Shown in pieces: positions 63,957 through 64,000 of a stretch of 64,000 nt of DNA (position 1 is the stretch's first letter; every line of letters begins with the position of its first letter). Below the pieces are notes generated by a model. It was not told the origin of the DNA and made no database searches. It worked only from the letters and a program-made list of their open reading frames with translations. The DNA is from Pseudoxanthomonas sp. GM95 (GTDB lineage: Bacteria; Pseudomonadota; Gammaproteobacteria; Xanthomonadales; Xanthomonadaceae): positions 359,412 through 423,411 of the forward strand of contig NZ_FOAX01000004.1 in the NCBI RefSeq assembly GCF_900109775.1, in the 5' to 3' direction. Both the position numbers and the translations under genes were made by a program.

Positions 63957-64000
63957 GCCCTGGCGATGACCTACTCTTGCATGGCTTAAGCCACACTACC
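63957..64000 (-). rRNA. rrf: 5S ribosomal RNA, 3' end only (cut by window edge)
   Basis: The reverse complement of the last 43 bases begins GGTAGTGTGGCTTAAGCC and ends CATGCAAGAGTAGGTCATCGCCAGG, the 3' end of gammaproteobacterial (Xanthomonadaceae) 5S rRNA. The rest of the gene and the operon lie beyond the right edge. Confidence 0.93.

Overview
This is a high-GC chromosomal window from a gammaproteobacterium of the Xanthomonadaceae (Lysobacteraceae), of the Xanthomonas/Stenotrophomonas/Pseudoxanthomonas kind. The evidence is GC-rich codon use, OmpR/EnvZ and class Ia ribonucleotide reductase of gammaproteobacterial type, several TonB-dependent receptors, and intergenic palindromic repeats typical of the group. 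The right edge cuts into a 5S rRNA gene, the 3' end of an rRNA operon on the minus strand. No phage, transposase or CRISPR array was seen.

Layout. 1-2.0 kb: end of an FAD/NAD(P) protein, an intergenic repeat block and an ExoD-type membrane protein. 2.1-5.6 kb: a solute-symporter hybrid histidine kinase of the CrbS/MxtR type. 5.7-10.3 kb: a two-component system divergent from a PAP2 phosphatase and an EptA phosphoethanolamine transferase (lipid A modification). 10.3-12.7 kb: structured repeats, zapE and a hydrolase. 12.9-20.7 kb: acetate block with MHS transporter, DcaP-like porin, acs, crbR-type regulator and aceK. 20.9-25.4 kb: mgtE, a second repeat block and the Pat-type protein acetyltransferase. 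25.5-27.6 kb: an unrecognised protein with a degenerate GTPase, then a small secreted protein. 27.7-33.4 kb: yybP-ykoY riboswitch plus terC, rhomboid protease, acid phosphatase, GH18 lipoprotein and a CPA1 antiporter. 33.5-38.3 kb: tetR-DUF308 with a perfect operator, a thioesterase and a large periplasmic-sensor diguanylate cyclase. 38.5-42.5 kb: nrdB and nrdA under a cobalamin riboswitch. 42.7-45.5 kb: ZIP transporter, sterol-desaturase-like hydroxylase, EF-hand protein and a Ser/Gly-rich secreted protein. 45.7-48.6 kb: ompR-envZ and an esterase. 48.9-54 kb: siderophore receptor, cobB sirtuin, patatin lipoprotein and an AraC regulator. 54.2-56.7 kb: a bufferin-type RiPP operon (bufA-bufB-bufC-doxX). 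56.7-64 kb: AIM24 protein, TonB receptor, pncA, class I aldolase, a YdcF protein and the rRNA operon end.

Two systems stand out. The first is an acetate switch. A CrbS-type sensor, its CrbR-type regulator, Acs, the isocitrate dehydrogenase kinase/phosphatase AceK, candidate uptake proteins, the acetyltransferase Pat that in relatives silences Acs, and the sirtuin CobB that reverses this all lie in one window. The second is a copper-chelating-type RiPP operon. Its 99-residue precursor has six cysteines in repeated Ala-Cys-Lys units, followed by a hairpin that may attenuate the modifying enzymes.

A further signal is a family of about 210-nt intergenic repeats whose copies differ by paired changes in their stems, as expected for structured nucleic acid rather than protein coding.
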